Under the pieces are notes generated by a model. The model was given only the letters and a program-made list of their open reading frames with translations, was not told the DNA's origin and did not search any database. Made by a program: the position numbers and the translations under genes. From positions 1-33,827 of the forward strand of contig NZ_LMVP01000323.1 in NCBI RefSeq assembly GCF_002287235.1: a stretch of 33,827 bases of DNA, read 5' to 3'. Each line of letters starts with the position of its first letter. Within the stretch, counting starts at the first letter, position 1. This DNA is from Methanosarcina spelaei (GTDB lineage Archaea > Halobacteriota > Methanosarcinia > Methanosarcinales > Methanosarcinaceae). This document shows, one piece after another, positions 31,692 through 33,827 of the stretch.

Positions 31692-32609
31692 ATGGTAAAA
31701 CCTGAAAAATTCATTCCAAAGGCGATTGAAAAAATTAGCAAGGAAATAAACGACGGGAGAGCAATTATTGCACTTTCGGGCGGCGTGGACAGTTCTGTTT
31801 GTGCGGAACTGGCTTACAGGGCTATAGGTGACAGGCTGCAGCCAATCTATATTGATACGGGGCTTATGAGAAAAGGAGAAACCGAGAGAATAAAGCATAT
31901 TTTCTCCCACATGAATCTGGATGTAGTATATGCAAAGGATAAGTTCCTTGCAGCCCTGAAAGGTATAACTGACCCTGAGGAGAAAAGAAAGGCTATAGGT
32001 GAGACATTCATCAGGGTCTTTGAGGAAGAGGCAAGGAAACTTGCAGCCGATTACCTTATCCAGGGCACTATTTACCCTGATAGAATCGAGTCAGAAGGCG
32101 GAATAAAATCTCACCACAATGTGGGAGGGCTGCCCAGTGTAATGGACTTCAAGAAGATCGTTGAACCTGTCGAGGATCTTTATAAAGATGAAGTTCGGGA
32201 AGTTGCCTGGGCACTCCAGTTACCGGATGAAATCTGTGAAAGGATGCCTTTCCCAGGACCTGGCCTGGCTGTAAGGATTCTTGGGGAAGTTACAGAAGAG
32301 AAACTTGAGGTTGTAAGGGAAGCAAACTTTATAGTTGAAGAAGAACTTCTTGACAGGTTCTGTCCCTGGCAGACTTTCGCTGCTGTACTTGGCAAGGGAA
32401 CAGGTGTAAAGGGAGATATCCGGGCTTACGGATGGATTGTAGCTGTAAGAGCCGTAGGCTCCAGAGACGGCATGACGGCAGAAGCGCTTGAACTTCCCTG
32501 GGATGTTCTCAAAAAGCTGGAGTCCAGAATCACCTCTGAAATCCCGAAAGTAGCCAGAGTGGTTTACGATATCACACCCAAGCCGCCTGCAACTATCGAA
32601 TTTGAGTGA
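31692..32609 (+). CDS. GMP synthase ATP-pyrophosphatase subunit
   Basis: The 305-residue product is the synthetase half of GMP synthase: the PP-loop SGGVDSS is at residues 29-35, [10 protein letters not shown] is near 138-147, and the C-terminal dimer domain ends [17 protein letters not shown]. It adenylates XMP and amidates it to GMP, using ammonia from a separate glutamine amidotransferase subunit; archaea commonly split the enzyme this way, and the partner gene is not in this window. The length is normal. It has its own promoter and a strong AGGAG site. Confidence 0.96.
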   Translation: MVKPEKFIPKAIEKISKEINDGRAIIALSGGVDSSVCAELAYRAIGDRLQPIYIDTGLMRKGETERIKHIFSHMNLDVVYAKDKFLAALKGITDPEEKRKAIGETFIRVFEEEARKLAADYLIQGTIYPDRIESEGGIKSHHNVGGLPSVMDFKKIVEPVEDLYKDEVREVAWALQLPDEICERMPFPGPGLAVRILGEVTEEKLEVVREANFIVEEELLDRFCPWQTFAAVLGKGTGVKGDIRAYGWIVAVRAVGSRDGMTAEALELPWDVLKKLESRITSEIPKVARVVYDITPKPPATIEFE

Positions 32610-32647
32610 AGCACAAGCCACTTATACAGAAATATAAGAAATGAATA

Positions 32648-33760
32648 ATGAAGCTGGCTCTCAGCTTCAAAAATCTTTTTTACAATTATAAAAAGCGAGC
32701 CAAAGCGAGTTTTAAACCCATGACCCTGAACAAAGAAGTATTGGAAATCCGGCAGCGGATTAAAGTTAGACCTTCTCCTACCAATGAACCTGCAGCAAGC
32801 TGGACAGGAGTCGACCTGGTAAATGGAACTCAGGTGAAGACTTTAACTGTGATCTTCAAGAGCGCAGGGTGCCGCTGGGGAAAAGCCGGAGGGTGTACTA
32901 TGTGCGGTTATGTCTATGACTGCGCAAGTGAACCTCCAACTCTGGAGGACTACAAGGCCCAGCTTGCAAGAGCAATGAAGAAAGCTGAAAAATTCCCTGA
33001 GTTTATGGTCAAAATTTTCACTTCAGGCAGTTTTCTTGACGAGCAGGAGGTTCCTTCTGAGGCAAGGGACACAATCCTCAAAACTCTTGCAGACGATCCG
33101 AGGGTAGTTAAGGTACTTGCGGAAACCCGCCCTAACTTCGTAACCGAGGAGAATGTACAAGAATGTCTTAAGATCCTGAAAAATAAACCCTTTGAGCTGG
33201 CTTTCGGGCTGGAAACAAGCTCGGACAGAATCCGCAGAGACTCTATCAATAAAGGTTTTACCTTCAGGGACTTTGTCCGTGCCTCAGAAATCGCAAGAAA
33301 AAATGGGGCAACCGTTAAAGCCTATCTGATGCTAAAACCTCTCTTTCTCTCCGAACGCCAGGCTTTGGAAGATATTGTCCGTTCCATAGATGATGCAGCC
33401 CCTTACGCTGACACAATATCTATTAACCTTTGTAATGTCCAGAAAGGCACCCTTGTCGAAGCTCTCTGGGAAAAAGGACAGTATCGCCCTCCCTGGCTCT
33501 GGAGCATTGTAGAAGTCCTGCAACGAGCAAAAGCCGCCCACCCAGACCTCCCTCTTATGTCCGATCCGGTAGGTGCAGGCTCAAAACGCGGCCCTCACAA
33601 TTGTAAAATCTGCAGCTCGGATGTTGCAGACTCTCTCAGGACTTTTTCACTTACTCAGAATCCGGAAGACCTCGGCAAAGCAGACTGTGAATGCAAAGAA
33701 CTCTGGAGGAAAGTCCTGGAACTTGACGACTTTACCTACGGAGCACTTATTTTAGACTAA
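32648..33760 (+). CDS. RaSEA-like archaeosine-synthesis radical SAM enzyme
   Basis: The 370-residue product has a radical SAM iron-sulphur motif of the unusual spacing C75-x7-C83-x2-C86 (CRWGKAGGCTMCGY), then FTSGSFLDE and ETRPNFVTEE barrel strands, and two Cys pairs near the C-terminus (CKIC and CECK) that may hold a second metal. This pattern fits the archaeal Elp3-like family that includes RaSEA, which with ArcS converts preQ0-lysine-modified tRNA to archaeosine at position 15. The start is uncertain: ATG 32648 gives an extra basic 24 residues; ATG 32720 (MTLNKEV) is the alternative. It is 38 nt downstream of guaA. Confidence 0.85.
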   Translation: MKLALSFKNLFYNYKKRAKASFKPMTLNKEVLEIRQRIKVRPSPTNEPAASWTGVDLVNGTQVKTLTVIFKSAGCRWGKAGGCTMCGYVYDCASEPPTLEDYKAQLARAMKKAEKFPEFMVKIFTSGSFLDEQEVPSEARDTILKTLADDPRVVKVLAETRPNFVTEENVQECLKILKNKPFELAFGLETSSDRIRRDSINKGFTFRDFVRASEIARKNGATVKAYLMLKPLFLSERQALEDIVRSIDDAAPYADTISINLCNVQKGTLVEALWEKGQYRPPWLWSIVEVLQRAKAAHPDLPLMSDPVGAGSKRGPHNCKICSSDVADSLRTFSLTQNPEDLGKADCECKELWRKVLELDDFTYGALILD

Positions 33761-33827
33761 GGAACTGTCTCAAAATCAAAGTTGCGCTGGCGCACCCCGC
33801 TGCAAGCAACGGGGTATGTCCGCGCCA
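33761..33827. other. GC-rich hairpin at window edge, possible mobile-element end
   Basis: Right after the RaSEA-like stop, GGAACTGTCTCAAAATC is followed by a GC-rich fold: TGGCGC (33788-33793) pairs with GCGCCA (33822-33827), and ACCCCG (33794-33799) with CGGGGT (33810-33815), loop CTGCAAGCAA, and a 6-nt bulge on the 3' side. The GC content differs sharply from the rest of the window. The start resembles the inverted-repeat end of some insertion sequences, but the element, if any, is outside the window. Confidence 0.4.

Overview
The window comes from the chromosome of a methanogenic archaeon of the genus Methanosarcina or a very close relative. The evidence is an AT-rich genome with long intergenic spaces, archaeal TATA boxes, Shine-Dalgarno sites matching the archaeal 16S tail, ribosomal protein S17e, an archaeal-type split GMP synthetase (ATP-PPase subunit alone), the two-gene pyrB-pyrI aspartate transcarbamylase, an archaeosine-type radical SAM enzyme, an Hps-RraA fusion, and a large paralogous membrane-protein family that I recall as Methanosarcina-restricted (DUF1673). 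Family names come from memory and from reading motifs; no searches were run.

Region 1 (1-10.4 kb) looks like a cell-surface or glycan region. It holds a Wzx-type flippase, a membrane-anchored family 2 glycosyltransferase with an altered DXD motif, an NAD-dependent sugar epimerase, two paralogous DUF1616-like membrane proteins whose outer domains are dense in N-glycosylation sequons, a CPBP-family intramembrane protease, a DUF1624/HGSNAT-like acyltransferase and a small membrane protein. A probable small structured RNA lies at about 5259-5333, and a MITE-like inverted repeat lies at 8653-8754.

Region 2 (10.4-13.6 kb) is housekeeping: rps17e, then dapA and dapB overlapping by 4 nt (lysine/diaminopimelate pathway), followed by a repeat-bearing intergenic space and an uncharacterised minus-strand gene.

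Region 3 (13.8-23.2 kb) is the most unusual part. An apparently leaderless HTH regulator is followed by fourteen tandem paralogous membrane-protein genes, most overlapping by 4 nt or abutting. All start with a short positively charged helix ending in a K-x-M-G-W-C-P-N-type signature, followed by divergent membrane domains. The family grades from two-TM miniatures, through four-TM proteins, to forms that carry a PH-like domain, a WCPxC variant, and finally loss of the cysteine. Pairwise duplication and a mosaic gene show the array is actively recombining. This is my best candidate for an undescribed system.

Region 4 (23.3-33.8 kb) returns to housekeeping. It contains pyrB-pyrI flanked on both sides by paralogous DUF5788-like genes; a fused Hps-RraA enzyme that appears to start at an AUA codon; a RecQ helicase with a C-terminal extension; a newly noticed 44-residue ORF; two strongly structured intergenic elements; guaA (PPase subunit); and a RaSEA-like radical SAM gene. 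The window ends in a GC-rich hairpin that may be the edge of a mobile element.
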